DNA of 64,000 nucleotides from Clostridioides sp. (GCA_031261505.1 JAISJN010000012.1:1-64000), one strand, 5' to 3'; positions 37,883 to 48,542 are shown, counted from the stretch's first letter. Notes: generated by a model from the sequence alone, not told the origin. Numbers and translations: made by a program.

Positions 37883-39391
37883 ATGAGTAATCAAAACGAG
37901 AAAAAACTTACTTTAATTCCATTGATACTTATGATCTTCACATCTGTGTTTGGTTTCACAAACATAGTAAGAGGGTTCTTCTTAATGGGATATTCAGCAA
38001 TTCCTTGGTATGTAATATCAGCTATAACATTCTTCATACCATACGCATTTATGCTCGCAGAATTCGGAGCGACTTTTAGAAAAGAATCTGGTGGTATATA
38101 TTCTTGGATGGAAAAATCTGTTGGAGGTAAATATGCATTCATAGTTACTTTCATGTGGTTTACATCTTATATCATATGGATGGTAAATGTTTCATCAAGT
38201 ATATGGATACCATTTACTAACCTAATATTCGGTCAAGATACTACGCAATCATTCGCATTCTTTGGATTAAACGCTTCTCAATCATTGGGAATACTAGGTA
38301 TAATATTCATGTTAATAGTTACTTTCCTAAGTACTAAAGGACTTGACAAGATCCAAAAAGTTACAAACGTCGGTGGTACATTCGTATTATTAATAAATGC
38401 CTTATTAATAGTAGGAGCTATAGTAGTACTTGCTCTTAACGGATTCCATCCAGCTCAACCAATAAATGCACATTCATTTGTTTCTTCACCTAATAAGGAT
38501 TATCTATCGACTTTATCGATATTCTCTTTCTTGGTGTTTGCAATATTTGCATATGGTGGTCTAGAGGCCGTTGGTGGTGTCGTTGACCAAACTGAAAACC
38601 CAGGTAAGACATTCCCTAAAGGAATAAAAATAGCTGCTATAACAGTTACAATCGGTTATGCTATAGGTATACTTTGCGTTGGTTTCTTCGCAAACTGGGA
38701 CAAAACTATGTCTATGGACACAGTTAACCTTCCAAACGTAGCATACTCTACTGTTGGTAACCTTGGATATTCACTTGGACAAGGGTTCGGATTAACTACA
38801 GGCACATGTGAAATGTTGTCTAACATCTTCTCTAGATTCGTTGGACTTTCAATGTTCCTAGCCTTAACTGGAGCATTCTTCACACTTATCTACTCTCCTA
38901 TAAAAACACTTATAGAAGGTACACCAAAAGAAATATGGCCAGAATTTATGACTAAAAACAACGAACACGGTGTTCCACAAAATGCTATGTGGATTCAATG
39001 CGCTATCGTTGTAGCAATAATCTGCGTTACTGCATTCTTAGGTGGTAAAGGATTCTTAACTTACTTGATACTTATGGCAAATGTTTCTATGACTATACCT
39101 TATATGTTCGTAGCCATGGCGTTCGTACCATTTAAGAAACTAGAAGGACTTGATAGACCTTTCGAAGTTTACAAGAGACCTGGAACTATATTATTCTGTA
39201 CTATATTGGTTGTCGCAACTGTTGCCTTCGCCAATGTGTTCACTATAATTCAACCGTTCATAGAAAGTGGAGATTTAAAATCTACTCTATTCCAGATAGC
39301 TGGACCAGTAATCTTCTCTATAATAGCTGTATTACTATACAATAGATACGAAAAAAATTATTTAAAGAAAAATAACGATAAAGTTGCTTAA
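37883..39391 (+). CDS. APC-family amino acid permease, YjeM-like
   Basis: 12-TM APC protein; FGFTNIVRGFFLMGYSAIPWY, FRKESGGIYSWMEKSVG, FAYGGLEAVGGVVDQ. Confidence 0.88.
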   Translation: MSNQNEKKLTLIPLILMIFTSVFGFTNIVRGFFLMGYSAIPWYVISAITFFIPYAFMLAEFGATFRKESGGIYSWMEKSVGGKYAFIVTFMWFTSYIIWMVNVSSSIWIPFTNLIFGQDTTQSFAFFGLNASQSLGILGIIFMLIVTFLSTKGLDKIQKVTNVGGTFVLLINALLIVGAIVVLALNGFHPAQPINAHSFVSSPNKDYLSTLSIFSFLVFAIFAYGGLEAVGGVVDQTENPGKTFPKGIKIAAITVTIGYAIGILCVGFFANWDKTMSMDTVNLPNVAYSTVGNLGYSLGQGFGLTTGTCEMLSNIFSRFVGLSMFLALTGAFFTLIYSPIKTLIEGTPKEIWPEFMTKNNEHGVPQNAMWIQCAIVVAIICVTAFLGGKGFLTYLILMANVSMTIPYMFVAMAFVPFKKLEGLDRPFEVYKRPGTILFCTILVVATVAFANVFTIIQPFIESGDLKSTLFQIAGPVIFSIIAVLLYNRYEKNYLKKNNDKVA

Positions 39392-39420
39392 TTAGCTAAA
39401 ATTATAGTTATTAGATATTT

Positions 39421-39450
39421 AAAGGGCGTCCAGATTTGGACGCCCTTTTG
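39421..39450 (+). terminator. Intrinsic terminator
   Basis: aaagggcgtccagatttggacgcccttttgtt. Confidence 0.9.
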
Positions 39451-39469
39451 TTATTAATTGCAGTATGAT

Positions 39470-40027
39470 CTAAAGGAAGGTAGCTTGGAAATCTCCGAGC
39501 ATTTTATCTAATCTACTAGCTATCACCTTAGTATCCTCTTCCATTCCATTTTCAGCCCAGGTCATAAATATACCAATTGCACCGTAGATGATGAACGAAA
39601 ACTGATACTGATACTCTTCAATATTTTCTATACCGTAAATGTCCTTCAAATTATTTTCATAGGTCAACCTTATAGTGTTTAGTAATTTCTTCATAAATGC
39701 GGTATTCGAATTTTTAAACAACATCACCCCTACCATAGCCCTGTTTTTATGCAGAAAATCGAATATAGTCAGAAGCGATACATATCTTTCCTGGGAGCTC
39801 TCCATGCTGAGCGCCTCGTCTAGCTTCTTGAATATATCGTCGTGTATTTCCTCTAGCAATTGATTTATATCCTGGAAATGCAGGTAGAAGGTACCCCTGT
39901 TTAGGTCTGCCACCTCACAGATTTCCTTTATAGTGATCTTGTCAAAGGGCTTATCTTCCATTATTGAAAGCAGGCTGTCTTTTATAAGTTTATTTGTTTT
40001 TGCTGTTCTTCTATCAAATTTGTTCAC
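39470..40027 (-). CDS. TetR/AcrR family transcriptional regulator
   Basis: FDKITIKEICEVADLNRGTFYLHFQDINQLLEEI. Confidence 0.92.
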   Translation of the reverse strand: MNKFDRRTAKTNKLIKDSLLSIMEDKPFDKITIKEICEVADLNRGTFYLHFQDINQLLEEIHDDIFKKLDEALSMESSQERYVSLLTIFDFLHKNRAMVGVMLFKNSNTAFMKKLLNTIRLTYENNLKDIYGIENIEEYQYQFSFIIYGAIGIFMTWAENGMEEDTKVIASRLDKMLGDFQATFL

Positions 40028-40322
40028 GTTTATCCTCCCTTAATACGTCCACCAACGCGAAATCATATTTTAATTTCACAGTTTATTCGCATTTGATGTG
40101 CGTTTGATTTCACAGTTGCTGCTCGCTAAACTAACTTTAAAATTACTCTCATACTAAAGGAATTTAAGGTATTTTACTCAAGTCGCAACTCTTCTTAATT
40201 TTTTATCAATTCTTTAATTTCTATCAATAATTCCTGATTTTACTTTAATTAATCCTCAAATTTCGCGATGACAATTTTGTTTCTAAATATTTTTCTCAAA
40301 TTATTAGACATATATTCAATTT

Positions 40323-40387
40323 ATGTTCATTAATGAACATGAAAAGATCATCTGATTATTGATTGTACTTTCCTATTAAATTATAAT
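40323..40387 (+). promoter_or_regulatory. Perfect 18-bp palindrome followed by a sigma-A-like promoter upstream of yhgE/pip
   Basis: ATGTTCATTAATGAACAT at 40323-40340; TTGATT (40359) -17 bp- TATAAT (40382). Confidence 0.65.
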
Positions 40388-40437
40388 GGATTGTGTCAGA
40401 ATAATCAACACGTGTTTATTAATCATAGGAGGGAATT

Positions 40438-42267
40438 ATGTTACTTCAGGAATGGAAAGATTTATTTAAAAACAAGAGATTAATGGTTACTCTATTTGCA
40501 CTGGCGTTTGTGCCAATACTATATAGCGGAATATTCCTAAAAGGAGTTTGGGATCCGTACGGAAAAATCGACAACCTGCCAGTTGCCGTTGTAAATGAAG
40601 ACAAGGAAGTCACTTACAACGATTCAAAGCTAGATGTCGGCAATGAACTAGTAGACAATCTAAAAACAATGGAAAAAGACAAGAGTTTTAAATGGGAGTT
40701 CACATCTAAAAAAGATGCTGAATCTGGACTTAAATCAGGGAAATACTATATGGTGCTCGAAATACCAAAGGATTTTTCTGAGAACGCCTCTACTCTCATG
40801 GACAAGAAACCTAAAAAGATGAATTTGACCTATAAGACAAATCCAAGTAGGAGCTTCACAGGTCAGATGATTACAAAGCAGGGTGCTGAATCAATCAATA
40901 AAAAGATCGCAGCCAGCGTTACAAAGGAATATTCAAAGGCTGTCTTCTCTCAACTAGATAAGGTTGGAGACGGACTCGGTGAGGCTGCTAAGGGAGCCAA
41001 AAAAATAGGAAACGGAATAAGCCTCTTAGAGGATGGAAATAAAAAACTAACAGGCGGTCTTGAGACAATGTCTTCATCAGCCTCGAAATTAGAAGACGGT
41101 ACAGGTTCTCTATTATCTGGAATAGACTCTCTCTCAAGCGGAGTAAGCCGTCTTAACTCTGGCGCAGATGCCGTAAACTCTGCAGCCTATTCGTACACAG
41201 GTGGAGTAAGCGAACTTCACTCTAAAGTACAGGGCGCCTTATCTGGTGGAGGTGCTGAAGGAGCAAGTCCCGAAGAGCAGATTGCTATGTACAGGGCTGT
41301 ACTAGGTCAGGTCGAAGGCGGTCTCTCTGCACTCGATTCTAAATCTTCATCGCTCACTGGAGCAACTGAATCGTTGAAAGCAGGTACCGACAAGCTTTCA
41401 GATAATATACCAGAATTGAAATCTGGAGCTAAAAAACTAGCTAGTGGAGCTTCTCAGATGAGTGCTGGTGCAGATAAATTGGCAAGTAGCTCTGGAAGCC
41501 TCGGCAAGGGAATTGGAACTCTCGGCTCAGGCGTCGACGAACTCGACAGCAAGTTAAAATCCGGGTCAAAAGAAGTTAAAAATGCAAATGTAAAGGATGC
41601 AAACTACGATATGTTCTCTTCTCCAGTAAATCTAGTTGGAGACAGCATATCTAATGTACCAAACTACGGGAAGGGCTTAGCCAACTACATCATGCCTCTA
41701 GGTCTATTTGTAGGTGCTCTTTCGTTTAGCGTCATGTTCCCTATTCAGAGGGTCTCAGAAAAAGGACTCAAATGTCTAGAGGAACATAAGTACTCATTCT
41801 TGTCATGGTGGATAAGCAAGGCGTCTATCATACTCGTATTCAGTACTGCAAACTCTATTATAATGGATGTAATCATGCTAAAATGCGTCGGTCTACCAGT
41901 TTATAATCTGTCGTACTTGCTGCTTTCTTCTTGGTTGACATCTATAACATTCACTAGTTTGACATGTATGCTCGGCGCATTGCTAGGAGATCTCGGAAAA
42001 CTTCTTTCTATGATACTTCTAATAGTTCAGGTATCTAGCTGCGGGGGTATATTCCCAGTCGAATTGACTACGAAATTCTACCGTACCGCAAATAGATTCT
42101 TACCTATGTCATACTCTGTTAAAGCCTTTAGAACGGCTATTGCAGGTGGTATAAGCTTTAATGAATATAAATACTGCATTCTAATGCTGCTCGGCTTTAT
42201 AGCATTATTCCATGCTCTTATAATTCTATCTTTCAGACTTAGACGTCACAGGATAGTCAAGGGTTAA
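40438..42267 (+). CDS. YhgE/Pip-domain membrane protein
   Basis: DPYGKIDNLPVAVVNEDKEVTY N-terminus; coiled-coil Ser/Gly region; C-terminal ABC-2-like TM. Confidence 0.9.
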   Translation: MLLQEWKDLFKNKRLMVTLFALAFVPILYSGIFLKGVWDPYGKIDNLPVAVVNEDKEVTYNDSKLDVGNELVDNLKTMEKDKSFKWEFTSKKDAESGLKSGKYYMVLEIPKDFSENASTLMDKKPKKMNLTYKTNPSRSFTGQMITKQGAESINKKIAASVTKEYSKAVFSQLDKVGDGLGEAAKGAKKIGNGISLLEDGNKKLTGGLETMSSSASKLEDGTGSLLSGIDSLSSGVSRLNSGADAVNSAAYSYTGGVSELHSKVQGALSGGGAEGASPEEQIAMYRAVLGQVEGGLSALDSKSSSLTGATESLKAGTDKLSDNIPELKSGAKKLASGASQMSAGADKLASSSGSLGKGIGTLGSGVDELDSKLKSGSKEVKNANVKDANYDMFSSPVNLVGDSISNVPNYGKGLANYIMPLGLFVGALSFSVMFPIQRVSEKGLKCLEEHKYSFLSWWISKASIILVFSTANSIIMDVIMLKCVGLPVYNLSYLLLSSWLTSITFTSLTCMLGALLGDLGKLLSMILLIVQVSSCGGIFPVELTTKFYRTANRFLPMSYSVKAFRTAIAGGISFNEYKYCILMLLGFIALFHALIILSFRLRRHRIVKG

Positions 42268-42303
42268 GGAAAAATCAATACAAACAAATTATCCGTGTAA
42301 CCT

Positions 42304-42350
42304 AAAAAGGAAGAGCGATGAAATATAAATTCCATCGCTCTTCCTTTTTC
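42304..42350. terminator. Bidirectional intrinsic terminator
   Basis: aaaaaggaagagcgatgaaatataaattccatcgctcttccttttt. Confidence 0.9.
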
Positions 42351-42450
42351 TCTTTGTCTGCGATTTAGAGTACATACTACTTACTACTTAATGCTTCGCA
42401 GTTCAATCGTATTTACTCTATACGCGTTTTTAATACTATATCTTAGTATA

Positions 42451-43824
42451 CTAGTCGATTTTAGCTTGTTGATCATCTTCAACTACTAGTTTGCTTAGAG
42501 TCTTGTCTGAAGCAAATAGTATTATTGCAGCTATAAATAGTATTATTGGTATCACTATATAAACTGTCATGAAGTTGAACTTCATAGTGAAGGCGTATAT
42601 ACGTCCATAAGACTTAGCTGCTATAAATGTAGCAACTGTCCAAACACCCATGAATACTGATAAGTATTTCTTAGGAGAATACTTACTTACAAATGAGTTT
42701 CCTAGTGGAGAGAAACACATTTCTCCAAAGCTTAAGAATATACCAAATAGTATTATCCAGATTACACTTGCCTTAACTGTATCAGGAGCTCCAACACCTC
42801 TTGTAAGTTCGGCACATACGAACATCAAGAAAGAAATACCTAGGAACGCAAGACCTATACCAGTTTTCTTAAATAAACTCATATCTCCCTGTGGTCTAGC
42901 TGCTAGTTTAGTCCAAAGTGCTGCAAGCACTGGTCCCATAACTATACATACAAGAGCGTTTAGTGAATCAAACCATGCTGTATAAACTTTTATATTACCT
43001 ATCATCATGTTTACATGAGCATCACCGTAATCGTAAACTGCTAGGTAAGTCAAGTACCAGAATAACCAGAATATAACTGAGAATATAGATATAAGAACTA
43101 TAGCCATCATTCTCTTCTTTTCTATTTTAGTAAGAGGACGATCTTCTTCTGCATCAGCTTTTTCAGCTACTACACCTTCTTTGAAAGGTCTCTTACCAGC
43201 ATCTCCCATAAATCTCCATCCTATTACGAACCAAACTGCACCTATCACGCATAGAGCAGCAGCTAGTAAGAAGCATTGAGAGAAACCTTGTATTTCTCCA
43301 TGTTGGAATAATCCTAAATATAACAAAGGAACTGCAGTTGTAGCTACAAAAGAACCTATGTTTACGAAGGTATACTGTATTGAGAAACCGGAGTCCATCT
43401 TCTCTGGATCCGCTATGATCTGTCCGTTTACCCCTGATATCTGACCCTTAAATAGACCAGTACCTATTGAAACAAGTGCGATCATCGCCCATACCATACC
43501 AGTTCCAGTTGCAATAGAACCACAGTAATAACCTGCCGCCATTATGATTAGACCTATTGGAATACAATATCTACCTCCAAGCCATCTATCTGATATAAGA
43601 CCACCGATTATTGGAGCTATGTAAGTGAATGCCACTAGGTTGGCCTGCATCATAGCTGCGTATTCTTTAGTTAGTCCTAACCCACCATTTTTAACTGCTG
43701 TGAATAAGAAATAGTAGATTAGAAATTTAGAACCGTAGTAAGCTCCTCTTTCAAATGAAAAAGTTAGACAACAGAAATAATAGCCTAAGCCGTATCCGCC
43801 TTTTTTTGCTGTTTTTGTACTCAT
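42451..43824 (-). CDS. POT-family peptide MFS transporter
   Basis: FSFERGAYYGSKFLIYYF; FTYIAPIIGGLISDRWLG; FGEMCFSPLGNSFVSKYSP. Confidence 0.9.
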   Translation of the reverse strand: MSTKTAKKGGYGLGYYFCCLTFSFERGAYYGSKFLIYYFLFTAVKNGGLGLTKEYAAMMQANLVAFTYIAPIIGGLISDRWLGGRYCIPIGLIIMAAGYYCGSIATGTGMVWAMIALVSIGTGLFKGQISGVNGQIIADPEKMDSGFSIQYTFVNIGSFVATTAVPLLYLGLFQHGEIQGFSQCFLLAAALCVIGAVWFVIGWRFMGDAGKRPFKEGVVAEKADAEEDRPLTKIEKKRMMAIVLISIFSVIFWLFWYLTYLAVYDYGDAHVNMMIGNIKVYTAWFDSLNALVCIVMGPVLAALWTKLAARPQGDMSLFKKTGIGLAFLGISFLMFVCAELTRGVGAPDTVKASVIWIILFGIFLSFGEMCFSPLGNSFVSKYSPKKYLSVFMGVWTVATFIAAKSYGRIYAFTMKFNFMTVYIVIPIILFIAAIILFASDKTLSKLVVEDDQQAKID

Positions 43825-44262
43825 TTTTTCAAATCCTTTCCTTGTTAAATTTTTTGTTTCTCGTCTGTAGAATCCTCTGAATATTTTATTTACACGCCAT
43901 ATTTAGAACACAATGAATCACAGCGCCCCTCGTAAGTTATTTTTATAAAATTTCAGACAATTAGATTGTGAAAGAATTTTAAGAATTAAGATGTATTATT
44001 TCATTATTTTGGTAGAAAAATAACTATTTTACTACTGCTTCTATCGCTGTTAAAACCACGATTAGGAAACGTTTTACTTATGGTTAAATTCTTTGTAAAA
44101 TCTTGCCTACGAAATTAATATTATCACACTATATCTTTAAATTCAATAACAAATAATAGTATATTTATAAAAACTATACTTTCACAAGTTTTTTTTGAAT
44201 ATATCTCATTTATATATAGTTAAATTCTCATTTTCGCAATTATTATTAAATTTGCATTAAAC

Positions 44263-44295
44263 AAGCAGGGTGAATTTAATCACCCTGTTATTTAA
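44263..44295 (-). terminator. Hairpin downstream of gltS
   Basis: aaacaagcagggtgaatttaatcaccctgttattt. Confidence 0.6.
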
Positions 44296-44327
44296 TAGAT
44301 TCAATAGATTCATTTTTATATTATCAC

Positions 44328-44409
44328 GTTTTTATTTGTTTTTTTGATGTCTTTATTTGTTTTTTTAGTGTCTTTATTTGTTTTTATCAGATTTACTTGT
44401 TTATTTGAC
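44328..44409. repeat. 21-bp direct tandem repeat (3 clear units plus a degenerate fourth) reaching the gltS stop codon
   Basis: gtttttatttgtttttttgat / gtctttatttgtttttttagt / gtctttatttgtttttatcag / atttacttgtttatttgac. Confidence 0.8.
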
Positions 44410-45612
44410 AAAGTTCATAAATGCAGTTATTATCCCTACATTACAAAAATCTATAAATAGACTTCCAACAAGTGGTATTACGAAGAATGCCCTGGCTGCA
44501 TCTCCGTATTTTACAGTCAATGCTTGCATATTCGCCATAGCGTTTGGAGTTGCCCCCATTCCGAAACCGCACATACCCGATGCCATGACAGCTGCTTCGT
44601 AGTCCCTACCCATTATATTGAATGTTATGAAATAAGCGAAAGCTATCATGAGGACAGTCTGTCCTAACAACATCACTATTAAAGGTAGTGCAAGATCTGC
44701 TAGTTCCCATAATCTAAGTCCGATAAGAGCCATAGACAGGAATATCGACAATGATATATTACCTATTATCTCGATTTCTTCTTCTTGATAAGGTACGATT
44801 GAAGTGTTGTCCAGTATATTTCTCATTATCGCCGCAGCGAACATCGCACCTATGTAGACTGGGAAGGTTGCACCTGTTTTTTGGAGTAGACTAGATATAA
44901 TAGTCCCTAGACCCATAGCTATAACGATTTCAAAAGATGCAGTTGTAAAACGTTTTTCTTTAGATGACTCTTTACAACTTAGCTCTTCTCCTGCTTCATT
45001 TGCCCCCTTTATATTTATATCCCTTTGTTCATCCCTTGGCGTAACTATGTGTTTTCTCTCTATCAGCGTCTTTGCAAGCGGCCCTCCTATCATACTTCCT
45101 GATACGAGTCCGAATGTAGCAGCCGCAATTGCAACAGTCGATGCTCCCGTCACTCCCATTTTTTCAAACAATGCACCAAAGGCTCCAGAGGTTGCATGGC
45201 CACCTACCATTGGTACTGATCCTACGCATAGACCTAATATTGGATCTAGATTGAATACCTTTGCCAGAGATATACCAAGTACGTTTTGGGATATAACCAG
45301 TAGTATAGATATACATAAGAAAATAAATACCTGTAGTCCTCCCTTTTTTAATAACCTCATGCTAGCTTTGAATCCTATACTCGTAAAGAACGCCGTCATA
45401 AATACTTCCTGCAATGTCACATCCATGTCAAAAGTCATTATTCCTGTTTGTTTTAGGATTAATGCTAGTATAGCGAATAATACCCCACCTACAACAGGTG
45501 ATGGAATGCAGTATTTATCTAAAAATGGCACCCTCTTTTTAACCCCTTCTCCCACCAATAAAACCACTACCGCTACTGCTACCGTTTGAATCATGTTTAA
45601 CTTTAATACCAT
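44401..45612 (-). CDS. gltS: Sodium/glutamate symporter
   Basis: MIQTVAVAVVVLLVGEGVKKRVPFLDKYCIPSPVVGG; GHATSGAFG; start adjusted to MVLKLNMIQ after ggggattgact. Confidence 0.92.
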   Translation of the reverse strand: MVLKLNMIQTVAVAVVVLLVGEGVKKRVPFLDKYCIPSPVVGGVLFAILALILKQTGIMTFDMDVTLQEVFMTAFFTSIGFKASMRLLKKGGLQVFIFLCISILLVISQNVLGISLAKVFNLDPILGLCVGSVPMVGGHATSGAFGALFEKMGVTGASTVAIAAATFGLVSGSMIGGPLAKTLIERKHIVTPRDEQRDINIKGANEAGEELSCKESSKEKRFTTASFEIVIAMGLGTIISSLLQKTGATFPVYIGAMFAAAIMRNILDNTSIVPYQEEEIEIIGNISLSIFLSMALIGLRLWELADLALPLIVMLLGQTVLMIAFAYFITFNIMGRDYEAAVMASGMCGFGMGATPNAMANMQALTVKYGDAARAFFVIPLVGSLFIDFCNVGIITAFMNFVK

Positions 45613-45633
45613 AGTCAATCCCCTCTCTGTCGA

Positions 45634-45661
45634 CAGGTAGTGTAAAGTTTTACACCACCTG
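45634..45661. promoter_or_regulatory. 28-bp near-perfect inverted repeat upstream of gltS
   Basis: CAGGTAGTGTAAAGTTTTACACCACCTG. Confidence 0.65.
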
Positions 45662-45828
45662 TAAATATTTACTTCCACTTAATATACTAACATAATATCT
45701 AAAATATGGACATCTAGTCGCTCGACACATTCTTATTTTTTCAGAATATTTATTGATTGAAAATTGTAATTTCGAAGTTCTATACCTCTTTCTTAAGTTG
45801 TAAATAAAATTAAATTACATAATATTAC

Positions 45829-45885
45829 ACCCCCAATCATCAATGCGAAATTTCAATTTTTTCGCCCTGCGATTGGGGGTGTTTT
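45829..45885. terminator. Hairpin downstream of rnr
   Basis: acacccccaatc...gcgaaatttcaattttttcgc...gattgggggtgttttttatt. Confidence 0.7.
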
Positions 45886-45890
45886 TTATT

Positions 45891-48542
45891 TTATTTACTT
45901 GGTATAAACTTAGATTTTCCCTTTGTACTTAGTTTTGTCTTTGTTTTTGCCTTCGGTTTCCCTTTTGATTTTTGCTTAATCTTGGCTTTTTCCTTTGCCT
46001 TGGTATTCTTCTTAGCTTTCTTTCCCTTTGAATCATTCTCTAACTTTTTAAATGGATCTCTTCCACCTTGTGCCGATTTCTTAGCTATTGGCAACTCTAG
46101 ATCCTTTGATTTTCCTCTAGCCGATGATTTTTCACCAGTTTTAGATTTAACCCTTTTTTCATGTTTTTCATTTGTTGCATTTATACCGTTTATTCCTTGT
46201 CTGTCGTTTGTTCCAGCTATGCTGTTTTTATCTTTTTTATCTTTTCTTCCTTGAGTATGCTTTATTGCCTTTGTATCTTTTCTTTCTTGTCCACGCTTTG
46301 TTCCCTTTGTTCCGCTTCTTCCTTGTGTTTCCTTTGTTCTATTTGAGCCTGTAGTTCCTTGTGAATCGCCGTATTTAGAAGAATATTCCCTTACAGTTCC
46401 ATCTTTTCTTCTATTGTTGCTCACACCTACAAGTGAAAAATCTATCTCTCTAAAGTCTGGATTTACACTTTCGACCTTGACTTCGACCATATCACCTAGA
46501 CCGTAAGTCTTATGAGTGCGCTCACCGATTAACCTGTGAAGTTTTTCATCAAATATATAGTAATCGTCGCCCATATCGATCAACCTTACCAATCCTTCAA
46601 CGCTGTTGTCTAACTCAACAAACATTCCAAAAGATGTCACTCCCGATACCTTTCCTGTAAATTCTTGTCCTACCTTGTCTAACATGTATACAGCCTTGTA
46701 GTAATCATCCACTTCTCTTTCCGCATATTCAGCCTCTCTTTCCTGTTCAGAACTGTGTTCTGACGCATAGGCAACTATTGGCTCTAGTTGAGCTATTCTC
46801 TTCTCCGTAAGCCTTCCATTTAGAGAATCCTTTATTATTCTGTGGATTTCTAAGTCTGGATACCTTCTTATCGGTGAAGTGAAGTGACTGTAGTAGTCAG
46901 CTCCAAGACCGAAATGCCCTGTCTCCTGAGGTGAATAACTAGCGTGTTTAAACGAGCGAAGCATTATTGTACTTATAGCGTCTTTTTCTTTTTTTCCATC
47001 TAGTTGCTCAAGTATTTCCTGTAATTTTTTAGGATTTATTTCTTCTAGATTTCCTCTTATGAAATATCCATATGGTGCCATGTATTCGTTCAATAACTCC
47101 ATTTTTTCAAGTGATGGATAATCATGCACCCTGTATATGAAAGGTACTTCCATCCTTGCAAAATGTTCTGCCACTGTTTCATTCGTCAATATCATAAACT
47201 CTTCTATAATTTTGTCTGCAATTCTTCTTTCGTATTCCTTTATATCAACTACATTTCCCTCGCTGTCCAATACTATTTTAGATTCTGGGAAATCAAAGTC
47301 TATAGCTCCCCTTTGAATTCTCTTTTTCCTAAGAATATTTGCAAGTTCCTCAGCTGCCTTAAATGAGTCAACTTGGGCTGCAAATGTCTTTTTGAGTTTT
47401 TCATCATCATTTTCAAGTATATCAGACACTTCTGTATAGGTCATCCTAGCCTTTGAGTTTATCACGCTCTCTACGATATCGTAGTCTACCACCTTGCCGT
47501 ATTTATCTACTTCCATAATTACAGATAGAGTTAGTTTATCCTCATATGGGTTTAAGCTAGAGACTCCATTTGACAACTCTGTCGGCAACATAGGTATTAC
47601 CTTGTCCACTAAATATACAGATGTACCCCTCTTCAAGGCTTCTTTGTCAAGCTGGCTGTTTTCCTTTACGTAATGGGTTACATCGGCTATATGTACACCT
47701 AGTCTATAATTCCCATTATCTAATTTTTCTACTGAAACGGCGTCGTCTAAATCCTTTGAATCCGCTCCATCTATTGTAAATGTATTTAAATCCCTTAGGT
47801 CTACTCTTCTATTTATCTCTTCTTCTGTTGGAGAAATTGCAACTTCCCTAGCTTCTTTAATCACCTTTTTAGGAAATTCTTCTGGAAGATTATGCTTTCT
47901 TATGATAGATTCTATCTCTACACCACGAGTACCCTTTTGTCCGAGTACTTCTATTATTTTACCCTCAGCCTTCTTACCTATTTCTGGCCAAGATGTTATC
48001 CTGCATACGACCTTATCTCTAGTCACCGCTCCGCTGAAAAATTTCTTAGGAACGAATATATGCTCGCTCAACCTCTTGTCATCCGGTATTACAAACCCGA
48101 AGTTTCCGTTTATCTGAAGCATTCCAACGAGTGTTTCGTTTCCTCTCTCCAGGATCTCTACTATCGCTCCCTCAGCCTTTCTGTCTCCACGTGATTGTGA
48201 AATAAGTTCCACAGCGACCTTATCGCCATTCATTGCACCGTTCACTGAATCAGCTGGAATGAATAGACTATCTACACCTTCCTCTTCGGCGTCGACGAAC
48301 CCGAATCCACTTTTACCCGCTACAAATTTTCCTACTATAGTTCCCGATCTCTTTGGCCTTGTTATCCTACCTTTTTTGGTTACCGAAATACGTCCTTCTT
48401 CTGTGAGTTCTTTTATAACCTCATTGAAGAATTTGGCTTTAGTTTCATCTATATCAAATATGATTGCTAGTTCGCTCTTTTTTAGAGGTTGATATGATGG
48501 GTCATTTACTAACCCCAGTAGACTTGCTTTAATATCTTTCAT
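45891..48542 (-). CDS. rnr: Ribonuclease R with long Lys-rich C-terminal tail
   Basis: TIDGADSKDLDDAVSVEKL; HYSHFTSPIRRYPDLEIHRII analog (YYSHFTSPIRRYPDL); S1 domain; 177-aa basic tail. Confidence 0.95.
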   Translation of the reverse strand: MKDIKASLLGLVNDPSYQPLKKSELAIIFDIDETKAKFFNEVIKELTEEGRISVTKKGRITRPKRSGTIVGKFVAGKSGFGFVDAEEEGVDSLFIPADSVNGAMNGDKVAVELISQSRGDRKAEGAIVEILERGNETLVGMLQINGNFGFVIPDDKRLSEHIFVPKKFFSGAVTRDKVVCRITSWPEIGKKAEGKIIEVLGQKGTRGVEIESIIRKHNLPEEFPKKVIKEAREVAISPTEEEINRRVDLRDLNTFTIDGADSKDLDDAVSVEKLDNGNYRLGVHIADVTHYVKENSQLDKEALKRGTSVYLVDKVIPMLPTELSNGVSSLNPYEDKLTLSVIMEVDKYGKVVDYDIVESVINSKARMTYTEVSDILENDDEKLKKTFAAQVDSFKAAEELANILRKKRIQRGAIDFDFPESKIVLDSEGNVVDIKEYERRIADKIIEEFMILTNETVAEHFARMEVPFIYRVHDYPSLEKMELLNEYMAPYGYFIRGNLEEINPKKLQEILEQLDGKKEKDAISTIMLRSFKHASYSPQETGHFGLGADYYSHFTSPIRRYPDLEIHRIIKDSLNGRLTEKRIAQLEPIVAYASEHSSEQEREAEYAEREVDDYYKAVYMLDKVGQEFTGKVSGVTSFGMFVELDNSVEGLVRLIDMGDDYYIFDEKLHRLIGERTHKTYGLGDMVEVKVESVNPDFREIDFSLVGVSNNRRKDGTVREYSSKYGDSQGTTGSNRTKETQGRSGTKGTKRGQERKDTKAIKHTQGRKDKKDKNSIAGTNDRQGINGINATNEKHEKRVKSKTGEKSSARGKSKDLELPIAKKSAQGGRDPFKKLENDSKGKKAKKNTKAKEKAKIKQKSKGKPKAKTKTKLSTKGKSKFIPSK

